Part shown: positions 45,871-54,886 of the stretch, piece after piece
Numbering within the stretch: the first letter of the stretch is position 1
Layout: every line of letters starts with the position of its first letter
Assembly: GCF_018588885.1 (NCBI RefSeq)
Contig: NZ_JAFFIW010000038.1
Location: forward strand, 1 to 56,504
From: Mesorhizobium sp. dw_380
Lineage (GTDB): Bacteria; Pseudomonadota; Alphaproteobacteria; Rhizobiales; Rhizobiaceae
Length of the DNA stretch: 56,504 nucleotides
Direction: 5' to 3'
Notes under the pieces: generated by a model
The model's input: only the letters and a program-made list of their open reading frames with translations
Told to the model about the DNA's origin: nothing
The model's database searches: none
Translations under genes and position numbers: made by a program

Positions 45871-46384
45871 GTCGAGAACCTTTCCCCTTGTTCATAATTT
45901 ACCCAAGGACATCTTCAAACAGCCGCGAGTCGTGATAGAAACGCTCCGAGGTCGATCGTGCCGATGCATGGGCGCACCTTCAATTGTCCGTCCAAACGGC
46001 TATTTGCCAATGAGGGCACGGAATGCGCAAGCAACCACGCCGCAATCGCGATTTGAATGCCACTTCCTGGTCAGATGGTTCAATTCTCAGGCCTGTTCGA
46101 AGAACTCTACTGCAATCAGCCGCTCTTTATTCCAGACGCTAGTGCTTTGACAGGCGAAAGATTGCTGCCCGACATAGACCATCTTCATGACAAGCTTAAA
46201 GCCGCTCGTAGGAGCATTCAATTTTTGCGCTGACACGATGCCCGCAGCGAGGGATCGCGAAAGTCCATCCCATACGCGCCTGGAAAGGGGGAGCCTAACG
46301 ACCGTACGCGGCCGGCCCGGGCAGCATTAGTCCGAACGGCACGAGAGGAATAGCGGAACGACGTCCACAGGTTCTGCAGTCCTA
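45871..46384. other. intergenic, no recognisable gene
   Basis: Short frames on both strands lack family matches. A minus-strand stretch (RLIAVEFFEQA, then CGVVACAFRALIGK after a stop) looks like an eroded gene of unknown kind. Confidence 0.35.
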
Positions 46385-47405
46385 GAGCAGTTCGCATTTA
46401 GGTTGACTTATAGCCTGCGCTTTCCATGTAGTTGTTGCATTCGTTTGGGCTGACCTGGGGTGTGGGCGATGGCGTTGTGATCGTTTGGCGGCACGGTCGG
46501 ATGCAGTGCTTGAGCTTAGCAAACAGCTTCTCGATTGGATTGAGATCTGGACTGTAGGGCGGCAGGAAGAAGAGCCGCGCCCCAGCAGCTCTGACGATAT
46601 CGCGGACGGCTTGGCCTTTGTGGGAACCGAGATTGTCGAGAATGACGATGTCCCCCGGCTTCAGGGCTTTGATGAGCTCGGTTGCGACATAGGCACGGAG
46701 GGCCTGCGCATTGATAGGGCCGTCAATGACCCAAGGCGCCTCCAACCCGATCATGGCGTAGCGCGGCGATGAAGGTCATGGTCTTCCAATGGCCATATGG
46801 TGCGTGGGCCATCAGCCGCTTGCCGCGCACACCCCAGCCGCGCAATGGCGCCATGTTTGTCTTGACCCATGGTTCATCCAGGAAGACCAAGCGCGTAGGG
46901 TCAATGCGGGTCTGGTAGCGCATCCATTGCGCTCGCCGGCGCATCAGCTTGGGCTTGAACTGCTCGGCCGGCAGAATGGGTTTTTTAAAACTCTTGCCCT
47001 CGCGATGCAGGAAGTGACCGACGCTCGCAGGGTGGATGATGAGACCACGTTCAGCCAGTGCCGCCGTCAACTGATGAAGCGTCACGTTGGCATCTCGCTC
47101 GACCTAGCCCAGGACGAAAGCACGATGCTCCCATCGATCAGATAGGGCCGGTGACCGCCCATCTTGCCAGGTGCCGCACTGCCAAGGCGACGCTTGCGCG
47201 CCGCCCACTTGATCACGCTCGACACCGCCACCCTCAGAGCCGCAGCTACCTCACGGCTCGTCTCGCCCTCTTCAAGTCGGGCCAGTGCTCGCTCCCGAAG
47301 ATCCATCGAATAAGCCTTCGTCAGTCCCGACCTCCAACGGTCAGAACATCAAATCTGATTTGCTCATCCTTGGGAATCCCGAATCAGATAAAACGCGAAC
47401 TGCTC
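46385..47405 (-). mobile_element. IS630-type insertion sequence, about 1.02 kb
   Basis: The ends are imperfect inverted repeats: GAGCAGTTCGCATTT on the left and, read inward, GAGCAGTTCGCGTTT on the right. Both are flanked by TA (46383-46384 and 47406-47407), the target duplicated by IS630/Tc1-type elements. The element contains one frameshifted transposase gene on the minus strand. It separates the set B/isochorismatase region from the quaternary-amine genes. Confidence 0.85.
46398..47306 (-). pseudogene. IS630-family transposase, two frameshifts
   Basis: Three minus-strand segments form one transposase: an N-terminal helix-turn-helix part starting at 47306 (DLRERALARLEEGETSREVA), a middle part (LTAALAERGLIIHPASVGHF, LVFLDEPWVKTNM with the first catalytic Asp) and a C-terminal part (DIVILDNLGSHKG with the second Asp, YSPDLNPIEKLFAKLK with the Glu). 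All three catalytic residues are present, so two short indels (near 47085-47100 and 46740-46755) are the only visible defects. IS630 genes sometimes use programmed frameshifting, but two shifts suggest decay. Confidence 0.75.
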
Positions 47406-47447
47406 TAGTGGTGTGATGGGATCGCAAAAAGCTTTCGCCCGAGGGAC

Positions 47448-47522
47448 TTGGACATAAAGTGGGTTTAAGACTAGCGAAACCTTTTGCGCATTCTCAAGGC
47501 TATTGCCCGCGCCTATCATCAG
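47448..47522 (-). repeat. dispersed repeat, copy C
   Basis: The reverse complement has the CTTGAGAATGCGCAAAAGGT core shared with copies A and B. It lies about 40 bp outside the right end of the IS630-type element and 100 bp before the MttB-family gene. Confidence 0.65.
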
Positions 47523-47617
47523 CAAGATACAAATCCGGCACGCCTTCTTAGACGGCGGGGCCACGAGTGTTTTAATGCGGGACGCCGGTCGTTCCGCTAT
47601 CGCGGGCGAGGCTCTGA

Positions 47618-49156
47618 ATGGACACTGACGTTCCCGCAAACCGACGCCGCGGAGGCCGGTCTTCGGTGGTTGCGGCACGGGAGGCTGAAAGAAGGCCGCG
47701 TGTCTCGACTATCAAGTACGGAATTCGACCTGTGGAGGCCGTCAACGCCGAACAGCTTGAGCGCATTCATCAGGCTTCGCTGGCGATCCTACGCGAGATC
47801 GGGATCGAATTCAGAGATGAGACAGCGATCAGGCAGTGGAAAGAGGCGGGGGCGGATGTCCGTGAACACCGCGTTCGCCTCGAGGCCGACATGGTCATGG
47901 ATCTCATCTCCAAGGCCCCTTCCCGTTTTGAAATGACGTCTCGCGATCCGTCACAGCGTTTCGAGATCGCGCCAGATACAATGACTTTCGGCGTCATGCA
48001 GGGTGCGCCAAACATCCGCGATCTTCAGGGCGTGCGGCGCGCATCCACGATCGAGGATCTCCGGAACATGAACCGGCTGACCCAGATGCTGCCCGGTTTC
48101 CATATCGCGGGCGGGTTCACCTGCGAGCCGACCGACATCGCCGTGCCATGGCGCCATCTGCACATCAATCATTCGAGCCTGGTGGAAACCAACATGCCTT
48201 TCTTCGGTCTGACGACCGGAAAGCAACGTGCCGACGACTCGATCGCGATGGGCCAGATCGTGCATGGCAAGGCATTCATGGATCAGAACGCGGTGATGAT
48301 CGGTCACGTGTCGGGCAACTCGCCGCTTGTCTGGGATTCGACCATGCTGGAAGGGCTTCGCGCCTTCGCCGACGCGAACCAGGTCGTGCTGCTGTCTCCA
48401 TTCGTGCTCGGCGCCGCCAACACTCCCGCCGACATCCCCGCCACGATCGCCCAGTTGAATGCGGAGGCGCTCGCCGCGCTGGCCTATACTCAGCTTGCCG
48501 CGCCAGGCGCCAAGATGATCTACGGTCAATATTCCGTCTCGGTGTCGATGCGCAGCGGCGCCCCCATGTCCGGCATGCCGGAAGTTACTCTGATCAACGC
48601 CGTCATCGGACAACTGGCAAGGCGCTATAACGTGCCGTGGCGAACCACTGCGTCTCAATCCTCCGCCAAAACCTTCGATGCCCAGTCCGGTTATGAATCA
48701 GCCATCGCCTACATGTCCGGCGCCAGCGCCTGCTCCAACCTTATGATGCATGCCGGCGGCTGGGATGAAGCCGGTCTGGTGTGCTGCATGGCGAAGTTCA
48801 TCGCCGATGCTGAACAGAACCTGCTCATCGAGAAATACGCGCGGGGCATATCATTCGAATATTTCGAGGATGCGCTCGAAGCCGTCCGCCGCATCGGACC
48901 CGGCGGCCACTATCTCGGAGATTCCTTCACGCTCAAGCGCTTCAAGGACGCGTTCATCGCGCCGGAGATCCTCGACTACCTAAGCTACGAGCAGTGGAAG
49001 GTCAAAGGTTCCAAGGACATGGCACAGCGCTGCAGGGAGAAGGCGACAGCAATCATCGCGAGCTACGAGCAGCCGCCGATGGACCCTGCCGTCCGCGAGG
49101 AACTCGATGCGTTTGTGGCGAAACGCCAGGAGGATATTTCCCCGAGCCTCGCCTAA
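47618..49156 (+). CDS. mttB: MttB-family (trimethylamine methyltransferase-like) protein, without pyrrolysine
   Basis: A 512-residue member of the MttB superfamily, corrinoid-dependent methyltransferases for quaternary amines and related compounds. The frame has no internal TAG, so it belongs to the non-pyrrolysine branch, where glycine betaine, proline betaine or carnitine are known substrates in other bacteria. Blocks include IREIGIEFRD, FGVMQGAPNIRDL, GGFTCEPTDIAVPWRHLHIN and a C-terminal helical region. It is followed at 59 bp by a solute-binding protein and then by a betaine-type importer. No corrinoid protein gene is seen in the window. The actual amine is unknown. ATG 47618 is used; an upstream start is not supported. 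Confidence 0.88.
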   Translation: MDTDVPANRRRGGRSSVVAAREAERRPRVSTIKYGIRPVEAVNAEQLERIHQASLAILREIGIEFRDETAIRQWKEAGADVREHRVRLEADMVMDLISKAPSRFEMTSRDPSQRFEIAPDTMTFGVMQGAPNIRDLQGVRRASTIEDLRNMNRLTQMLPGFHIAGGFTCEPTDIAVPWRHLHINHSSLVETNMPFFGLTTGKQRADDSIAMGQIVHGKAFMDQNAVMIGHVSGNSPLVWDSTMLEGLRAFADANQVVLLSPFVLGAANTPADIPATIAQLNAEALAALAYTQLAAPGAKMIYGQYSVSVSMRSGAPMSGMPEVTLINAVIGQLARRYNVPWRTTASQSSAKTFDAQSGYESAIAYMSGASACSNLMMHAGGWDEAGLVCCMAKFIADAEQNLLIEKYARGISFEYFEDALEAVRRIGPGGHYLGDSFTLKRFKDAFIAPEILDYLSYEQWKVKGSKDMAQRCREKATAIIASYEQPPMDPAVREELDAFVAKRQEDISPSLA

Positions 49157-49215
49157 GTCCAGCCAGGCGCCCATGAATAAATGGACCGGGAACAATAAAA
49201 TTAGGGAGAAGAAAC

Positions 49216-50865
49216 ATGGCGTTTTTCAGAAGCAATGGGGATCGCGTTCCAGCTTCCATCGATAAGATGGCGAGCGAGGTCAAAGCAGGCACGATGGACC
49301 GGCGTGAGTTCCTTGCGCTTGCAAGTACATTCGGCGCCTCGGGTGCGATGGCCTATAGCCTGATCGGCGTGGCATTTCCCCAATCGGTGCGCGCCGCTGA
49401 ACAGAAGAAGGGCGGAATTCTGCGCGTCTCAATGCCCGTCAAGGCGCAGAAAGACCCGCGTACCTATGACTGGGTGGAACTTGCCAACATCTCTCGTTGC
49501 TGGCTGGAGCCGCTCGTCCGTTACACACATGAGTTCACGTTCGAACCTGTTCTGCTGGAAAGCTGGGAGATCAATGAGGACGCGACGGAGTATGTCTTCC
49601 ACGTCCGGAAGAGCGTCACCTGGAACAACGGCGATACATTCGACGCCGATGACGTAATCTTCAACATAACCCGGTGGTGCGAGAAGGGCGTCTCGGGCAA
49701 CTCGATGGCCGCTCGTGTCGGGGGGCTTATCGATGCCAAGAACGGCAAGGCGAGAGATGGAGCGATCGTCAAGGTCGATGATTATACCGTCAAACTCGAG
49801 CTAAGCGACCCCGACATCGCCATAATCGCGAATTTCACCGACTATCCCGGGCTGATCGTCCACCCCAGTTTCGATGCCGGCGGCGCCGACCCAGTCACGA
49901 AGCCGATTGGGACGGGTCCATTTGAACTGGTATCCTACTTGGTCGGCAGCAAGGCTGAAGTCAAACGCCGGCAGGATGGCAAGTGGTGGGGCGGCGAGGC
50001 GTTGCTCGATGGCGTGCAGTTCGTCGATTATGGGACCGACTTCCAGGCGACGGTGGCTGCTTTCGAGTCCGGGGAGGTCGATCTCAATCTGGAGACTCCG
50101 GCTGACTTCATCGACATTCTGGACAAGATGGACCTGGTAAAATCGGAAGTCGCAACGGCAACGACGCTCGTGTGCCGCACCAACACCGCCCACAAACCAT
50201 ATGACGACAAGAAGGTCCGAAACGCGCTGCAGATGGCGGTCGATAACAACGCTGTCCTTCAACTCGGCTATGCAGGGCGGGGAACGGTCGGCGAAAACCA
50301 TCACGTCAGCCCAATTCATCCGGAATATTATGCTCTGCCCAAAAAGAGCCGGAACGTAGAGGGCGCGAGGAAACTCATTGCTCAATCCGGACATACAGAC
50401 TTCGAGCATGAGTTGATCTCGATCGACGAGGATTGGCAGAAAAACACCGGGGACGCCATCGCGGCCCAGCTGCGCGAGGCCGGTTTCAAGGTCAAACGTA
50501 CTGTGCTTCCGGGTTCGACATTCTGGAATGACTGGTCAAAGTACCCATATTCGCTGACCGTCTGGTACATGCGCCCCCTCGGCGTTCAGGTTCTTGCATT
50601 GGCCTATCGCACTGGCGAAGCCTGGAATGAGACCGCTTATTCAAACCCCGAGTTTGACGCCAAGCTCAAGAAGGCCTTCTCCGTGAGTGACGCTGCCGAG
50701 CGCAAAGAGTTTATGAAGAACATCGAGGACGTGTTGCAGGACTCCGGAGTGATCATCCAGCCGTTCTGGCAAAGCCTCTTCGGTCACATGAACAAAAAGG
50801 TCCAGAACTACGTAATTCACCCGACGTTTCAAATGGATCTGCAGAACGTCTGGCTCGCCGCCTGA
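49216..50865 (+). CDS. orphan peptide-type solute-binding protein (Tat-exported)
   Basis: A 549-residue family-5 periplasmic binding protein. The N-terminus has the twin-arginine motif MDRREFLALAS after about 30 residues and a hydrophobic run, with likely cleavage near SVRAAEQ. The mature part has DPRTYDWVELANISRCWLEP and VTWNNGDTFDADDVIFNITR, typical for the DppA/OppA class. GGGAG precedes ATG 49216 at good distance. The usual permeases and ATPases are not beside it: the next gene, 307 bp on, is a betaine-type permease. It may work with permeases encoded elsewhere, or serve in sensing. Confidence 0.92.
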   Translation: MAFFRSNGDRVPASIDKMASEVKAGTMDRREFLALASTFGASGAMAYSLIGVAFPQSVRAAEQKKGGILRVSMPVKAQKDPRTYDWVELANISRCWLEPLVRYTHEFTFEPVLLESWEINEDATEYVFHVRKSVTWNNGDTFDADDVIFNITRWCEKGVSGNSMAARVGGLIDAKNGKARDGAIVKVDDYTVKLELSDPDIAIIANFTDYPGLIVHPSFDAGGADPVTKPIGTGPFELVSYLVGSKAEVKRRQDGKWWGGEALLDGVQFVDYGTDFQATVAAFESGEVDLNLETPADFIDILDKMDLVKSEVATATTLVCRTNTAHKPYDDKKVRNALQMAVDNNAVLQLGYAGRGTVGENHHVSPIHPEYYALPKKSRNVEGARKLIAQSGHTDFEHELISIDEDWQKNTGDAIAAQLREAGFKVKRTVLPGSTFWNDWSKYPYSLTVWYMRPLGVQVLALAYRTGEAWNETAYSNPEFDAKLKKAFSVSDAAERKEFMKNIEDVLQDSGVIIQPFWQSLFGHMNKKVQNYVIHPTFQMDLQNVWLAA

Positions 50866-51172
50866 AGGCTCCAGTCGAGCACGCCGACTGGAGGGCAGGC
50901 CTGGTCCGGAGCGTGGTGTCCAGATGGACGTCGTCGGGTGAACAGGACGGTGAAGTCTGGACGATGGCACCATGAAGCAGGGAGAACTGCGCATCTGTCG
51001 GTAACGGTGCGACCTGCTCAGGAATAGAAGAGTAGCTCTACCTGCCGTAGGGCCTTGCGGAATCCGGAGCACCTATTGCACACAACTAACTTTAGCGCGA
51101 CGCCGCGATATTCCCCTGGACCCTGGTGGCGTAGCAAGTTTTCGAGCGAGAAAGCTTCTGGAGAACAGCAAC
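50866..51172. other. intergenic, no recognisable gene
   Basis: This 307-bp gap probably has the promoter of the importer genes. No hairpin with T-run or known operator is evident. Confidence 0.45.
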
Positions 51173-52105
51173 ATGGGTAAGTGCGGAATACTAGATCCTT
51201 TTGAGTGCGGGGTAATCCCTCTCGCTGATTGGATGACTATCGGGCTGCGCTGGGTTGTTGATCACTACAGGCCGTTCTTTCAATCGGTCAAGGCGCCCTT
51301 CGACCTTCTACTGCAGTGGTTCGGCATAGCGCTCCATTCGGTTCCTCCGGTCGTGATGATCATCGTTGCGGGCCTGGCGGCTTGGCAGTTCGGCGGACGG
51401 AAGGTCGCCGGGGTTATCGTCGGCGCTCTCATCTTTATGGGTCTCATCGGCGTCTGGCAGGACGCCATGACGACGCTTTCAATTGTGCTGACTTCGCTCG
51501 TCGTAGCGGTGATGCTTGGCATTCCGCTCGGTATCTGGGCGGCGCGGAGCGAGCGAGTATTTGTGGTGATGCGTCCGATCCTTGACGGGATGCAGACCAT
51601 TCCAGCGTTCGTCTACCTGGTTCCCATTGTGATGCTCTTCGGTATCGGCAACGTGCCGGGCGTGATCGTTACGGTAATTTTTGCGGTTGCGCCGCTGATC
51701 CGCCTTACGAACCTCGGCATACGGCAGGTACCGGAAGAGGTGATCGAAGCCATGCGCGCCTTCGGCGCTACGGAGCGTCAGCTTCTGTGGAAGGCTCAGC
51801 TGCCGCTTGCGCTACCCACCGTCATGGCCGGCATCAACCAGACGCTGATGATGTCGCTATCGATGGTGGTCATCGGTTCGATGATCGCTGTTGGTGGACT
51901 GGGCCAGACGGTGCTGCGCGGCATAGGCCGTCTTGATGTGGGTTTGGCGACAGTCGGGGGCCTGGGCATCGTCGCGCTGGCCATCGTGCTGGATCGCTTC
52001 ACGCATTCGCTGTCGACACAGAAGCGAAGGCCGGGCGAGCTCTGGCATCAAGGTCCGGTGGGACTTTTCAGGGCCGTCACCTTAACAACTAGTCACAGAA
52101 GCTGA
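51173..52105 (+). CDS. proW: glycine betaine/proline-type ABC importer, permease (ProW-like)
   Basis: A 310-residue inner-membrane permease of the ProW/OpuAB family. It has an N-terminal lead with a membrane region near WFGIALHSVPPVVMIIVAGL, then about six further helices. The EAA-type loop for ATPase contact is at EEVIEAMRAFGATERQLLWK. MDGMQTIPAFVYLVPIVMLF-like residues follow the family pattern (DGMQTIPAFVYLVPIVMLFG). It is the first of three importer genes; the binding protein follows after 27 bp. Choline, glycine betaine or proline betaine are the likely cargo. Confidence 0.94.
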   Translation: MGKCGILDPFECGVIPLADWMTIGLRWVVDHYRPFFQSVKAPFDLLLQWFGIALHSVPPVVMIIVAGLAAWQFGGRKVAGVIVGALIFMGLIGVWQDAMTTLSIVLTSLVVAVMLGIPLGIWAARSERVFVVMRPILDGMQTIPAFVYLVPIVMLFGIGNVPGVIVTVIFAVAPLIRLTNLGIRQVPEEVIEAMRAFGATERQLLWKAQLPLALPTVMAGINQTLMMSLSMVVIGSMIAVGGLGQTVLRGIGRLDVGLATVGGLGIVALAIVLDRFTHSLSTQKRRPGELWHQGPVGLFRAVTLTTSHRS

Positions 52106-52132
52106 GCAATTTGCTCACACAGGGAGGAAACG

Positions 52133-53104
52133 ATGAAGATAAAATGTGTGGCGCTGGCCATGGCCGTGATGGCTGGCTATGCGGTGCCGGCAATGGCAGA
52201 TCAGGTCATGCCGGCCTGGAGCGGAGCGACAGAAGAGCTGTTCCAGACATTTGTCGTGGATGAGGGTCTCAAGGAGCTCGGCTATAACATAGCTGACCTG
52301 ACCCAGGTTCAAGTTCAGCTGGCGCATACCGCTGTAGCTAACGGCGATCTCACCTTTTATGCGGTGCACTGGGTTCCGCTTCACGACACTTTCTGGAAAG
52401 CATCAGGCGGCGATGAAAAGCTGATGAGCGTCGGCACCCTAATCAAGAACAGCCTGCAGGGCTATCTGATCGATAAGAAAACGGCCGACGCCACTGGCAT
52501 CAAGTATCTTGAGGACCTCAAGGATCCCGAGAAGGCCAAGCTTTTCGACATCGACGGGAATGGAAAGGCAGACCTCTACGGTTGCGAACCGGGGTGGGGC
52601 TGCGAACGCGTGATCGAGCATCAGCTCGACGCCTATGGCCTGCGTGATACCGTCGAGGAAAAGCAAGGCGGCTATTTCGCCATCATTCCTGACGCGATCG
52701 AACGCATCAAGGCTGGCAAGCCGACACTGTACTACACTTGGACGCCGCTGTGGGTATCTGCCATTCTCCGCCCAGGCAAGGAGGTTGTCTGGCTCAACGT
52801 CAAGAACACCTCTCTTCCTGACGCGGAGACCGGCAACACAGTTGTTGAAGGCCTCGGGAATCTTGGCTTCGCCGTGAACGACCAGAAGATCATCGCCAAT
52901 ACGACTTGGCTGAAAGCCAACCCGAAAGCCAAGAAATTCTTTGAGCTCGTGCAGATCCCGATTGCGGACGTCAACGCGGAAAATCAAAAGGTTGCCAATG
53001 GTGAAAAGAGCAACGAGCAGATCATGAAACACGCAACCGACTGGATCGCCGCTCACCACGCTGATTGGGAAAAGTGGATCGCTGAAGCCAAGGCCGCCAA
53101 GTGA
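52133..53104 (+). CDS. proX: glycine betaine/proline-type ABC importer, binding protein (ProX-like)
   Basis: A 323-residue periplasmic binding protein of the ProX/OpuAC type. It has a Sec signal peptide (MKIKCVALAMAVMAGYAVPA, cleavage after about residue 22, AMA-DQ). The mature part has aromatic residues that commonly form the cage for a quaternary ammonium group (AVHWVPLHDTFWK, EPGWGCERV, YYTWTPLWVSAIL). GGGAGGAAACG before ATG 52133 is an excellent ribosome site, fitting a protein needed in excess. A strong hairpin follows the stop codon. Confidence 0.94.
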   Translation: MKIKCVALAMAVMAGYAVPAMADQVMPAWSGATEELFQTFVVDEGLKELGYNIADLTQVQVQLAHTAVANGDLTFYAVHWVPLHDTFWKASGGDEKLMSVGTLIKNSLQGYLIDKKTADATGIKYLEDLKDPEKAKLFDIDGNGKADLYGCEPGWGCERVIEHQLDAYGLRDTVEEKQGGYFAIIPDAIERIKAGKPTLYYTWTPLWVSAILRPGKEVVWLNVKNTSLPDAETGNTVVEGLGNLGFAVNDQKIIANTTWLKANPKAKKFFELVQIPIADVNAENQKVANGEKSNEQIMKHATDWIAAHHADWEKWIAEAKAAK

Positions 53105-53118
53105 GGCTCTGAGGTTTA

Positions 53119-53147
53119 AATCGGCCGGCGGCATCCGCCGGCCGATT
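53119..53147 (+). terminator. strong stem-loop between binding-protein and ATPase genes
   Basis: AATCGGCCGGCGG and CCGCCGGCCGATT form a 13-bp perfect stem with a three-base loop. No T-run follows, so it is more likely to stabilise the upstream mRNA end or to terminate only part of transcription, which would give more binding protein than ATPase. Confidence 0.75.
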
Positions 53148-53190
53148 ACGGTCTGAAGATAGGCACAACACACTATCGAGAGTTCCGCAC

Positions 53191-54384
53191 ATGACTATAC
53201 CCGCCATCGTCTGTTCCGGCTTGTGGAAAATTTTCGGGACGCGCAAAGGGGAAGCCCTCGCGGCGGCCCGCGATCGCGGGTTCAGCAAGAGGCAAGTCCT
53301 TGAAGAATTCGATTGCGTTCTGGGTGTGGCCGATGTGTCCTTCTCGGTCGAGCCCGGCGAGATCTTTTGCATCATGGGGCTGTCCGGCTCAGGGAAATCG
53401 ACGCTTGTCCGCCATCTCAATCGGCTGATCGAACCAACCGCAGGCGAGGTTCGGATCGGCGGAAATGCCATCAACAAACTTTCGCCGTCTGAACTCCGGA
53501 CCCTTCGCTCAGAGACGGTCGGCATGGTCTTCCAGCACATGGCGCTGCTGCCGCACCGCACCGTCTACGACAATGTTTCCCTCAGTCTCGAACTCCGAGG
53601 CAAATCACGCAAGGAGTGCCGCCGCGTGGCGGAAGAAAACCTCAAGCTCGTTGACTTGAGCGGTTGGGGCGAGCGTTACCCGGACGAGCTCTCGGGCGGG
53701 ATGAAGCAGCGGGTGGGGCTTGCCCGTGCCATGGCGGCAGACCCGCAGATCCTGTTACTGGACGAGCCGTTCTCAGCGCTCGACCCGTTGATCCGCCGCC
53801 AACTCCAACAGCAGTTCCTAGACCTCGCGAAGGTCGTCCAGAAAACAACGGTGTTTATCACACACGACCTCGACGAAGCCATTCGCCTGGGCGATCGTAT
53901 TGCGATCATGAAGGATGGTAAGTTCGTTCAAGTGGGAACGCCGGAAGACATCGTAACCGCGCCCAAGGACCGCTATGTCGCTGATTTCGTCTCAGGCATT
54001 TCGCTGCTCAATCTCGTCACTGCCAGGAAGATCATGCAGCCGCGGGACAGCATAGCGACGCTTTCTGAAAAGAAATTCCAAGCGCTCCCCCGCGTGCAAA
54101 CCACTGACAAGCTCTCCGCTGTGATCAGCACCGCTGCGGATGGCGGCGATCTGATCGCAGTCTATGACGGCAGCGAGCCGGCGGGCGTCGTCACCCGGCG
54201 CGCCCTGTTTTCAGGAATTCAAGGCGTGATATCGAGCCCCAAGGCCGTGAGTGGTTTGAAATCGGGAAAAATTTGCCAGTACGGGGGCAGCTCTGCCCCC
54301 TCAATCCGCCCAACAAGCTCTGGAAGATCAATCGATATGGACACAGCTGCGCTCTCTGCTCACAGCGACGAAGGCAAGAAATGA
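53191..54384 (+). CDS. proV: glycine betaine/proline-type ABC importer, ATPase (ProV-like)
   Basis: A 397-residue ATPase of the ProV/OpuAA type. It has the family N-terminus with KIFGTRKGEAL, Walker A GLSGSGKST, signature LSGGMKQRVGLARAMA, Walker B ILLLDEPFSALDP and the switch His in FITHDLDEA. The tail after residue 270 corresponds to the CBS-type regulatory part (VVTRRALFSGIQGV). It lies 86 bp after the binding-protein gene, beyond the hairpin. The ribosome site at ATG 53191 is weak (GAGAG). It energises uptake with two copies of the permease. Confidence 0.94.
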   Translation: MTIPAIVCSGLWKIFGTRKGEALAAARDRGFSKRQVLEEFDCVLGVADVSFSVEPGEIFCIMGLSGSGKSTLVRHLNRLIEPTAGEVRIGGNAINKLSPSELRTLRSETVGMVFQHMALLPHRTVYDNVSLSLELRGKSRKECRRVAEENLKLVDLSGWGERYPDELSGGMKQRVGLARAMAADPQILLLDEPFSALDPLIRRQLQQQFLDLAKVVQKTTVFITHDLDEAIRLGDRIAIMKDGKFVQVGTPEDIVTAPKDRYVADFVSGISLLNLVTARKIMQPRDSIATLSEKKFQALPRVQTTDKLSAVISTAADGGDLIAVYDGSEPAGVVTRRALFSGIQGVISSPKAVSGLKSGKICQYGGSSAPSIRPTSSGRSIDMDTAALSAHSDEGKK

Positions 54385-54886
54385 GCGAACCGACCTTGTC
54401 CCGTGCTTAGTAGAAGTGCTCGCGCAGTGCCCCGGCGCCCTGCATGCTGAACAGTCTGAAACTACTTTCGTGAAGGACCCCGCCGTCGCCCTTTCGCGGC
54501 GATGACTTACGTTCCGCCCGGGCGATCCACGCGCGGTGGACGCAACGGGCTTTAAATCCGCACGCCCATTTTACCACCGCCGATCTGACACATTTAAATT
54601 GGTCCTATTGAAGACTTGCCACCCACCCACGGCTGTGGTCGATCGTAGGGACCGGTACTGAGGACGTCTGCCTACAAGGCCTTGAGCCGCTCCACCGCGG
54701 TTAGGGCTGATATCTCTCGGGCCTTGGCCAGCATCACTACTTTCAAGGTCTCCCAACAAGAGACGGCATTGGGGATACGGACACCTAGACGCTTGACGTA
54801 TAATTGCTCGCGTTACGTATCGAAGCTGCATCCCTTGCGAAGACGCGTTGCGCAGCTATCCACTCATTCCTATAGGTGTTTGTAAC
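54385..54886. other. intergenic between convergent genes
   Basis: These 500 bp separate the ATPase gene and the convergent flavoprotein gene. Only short frames without resemblance are present. Confidence 0.45.
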
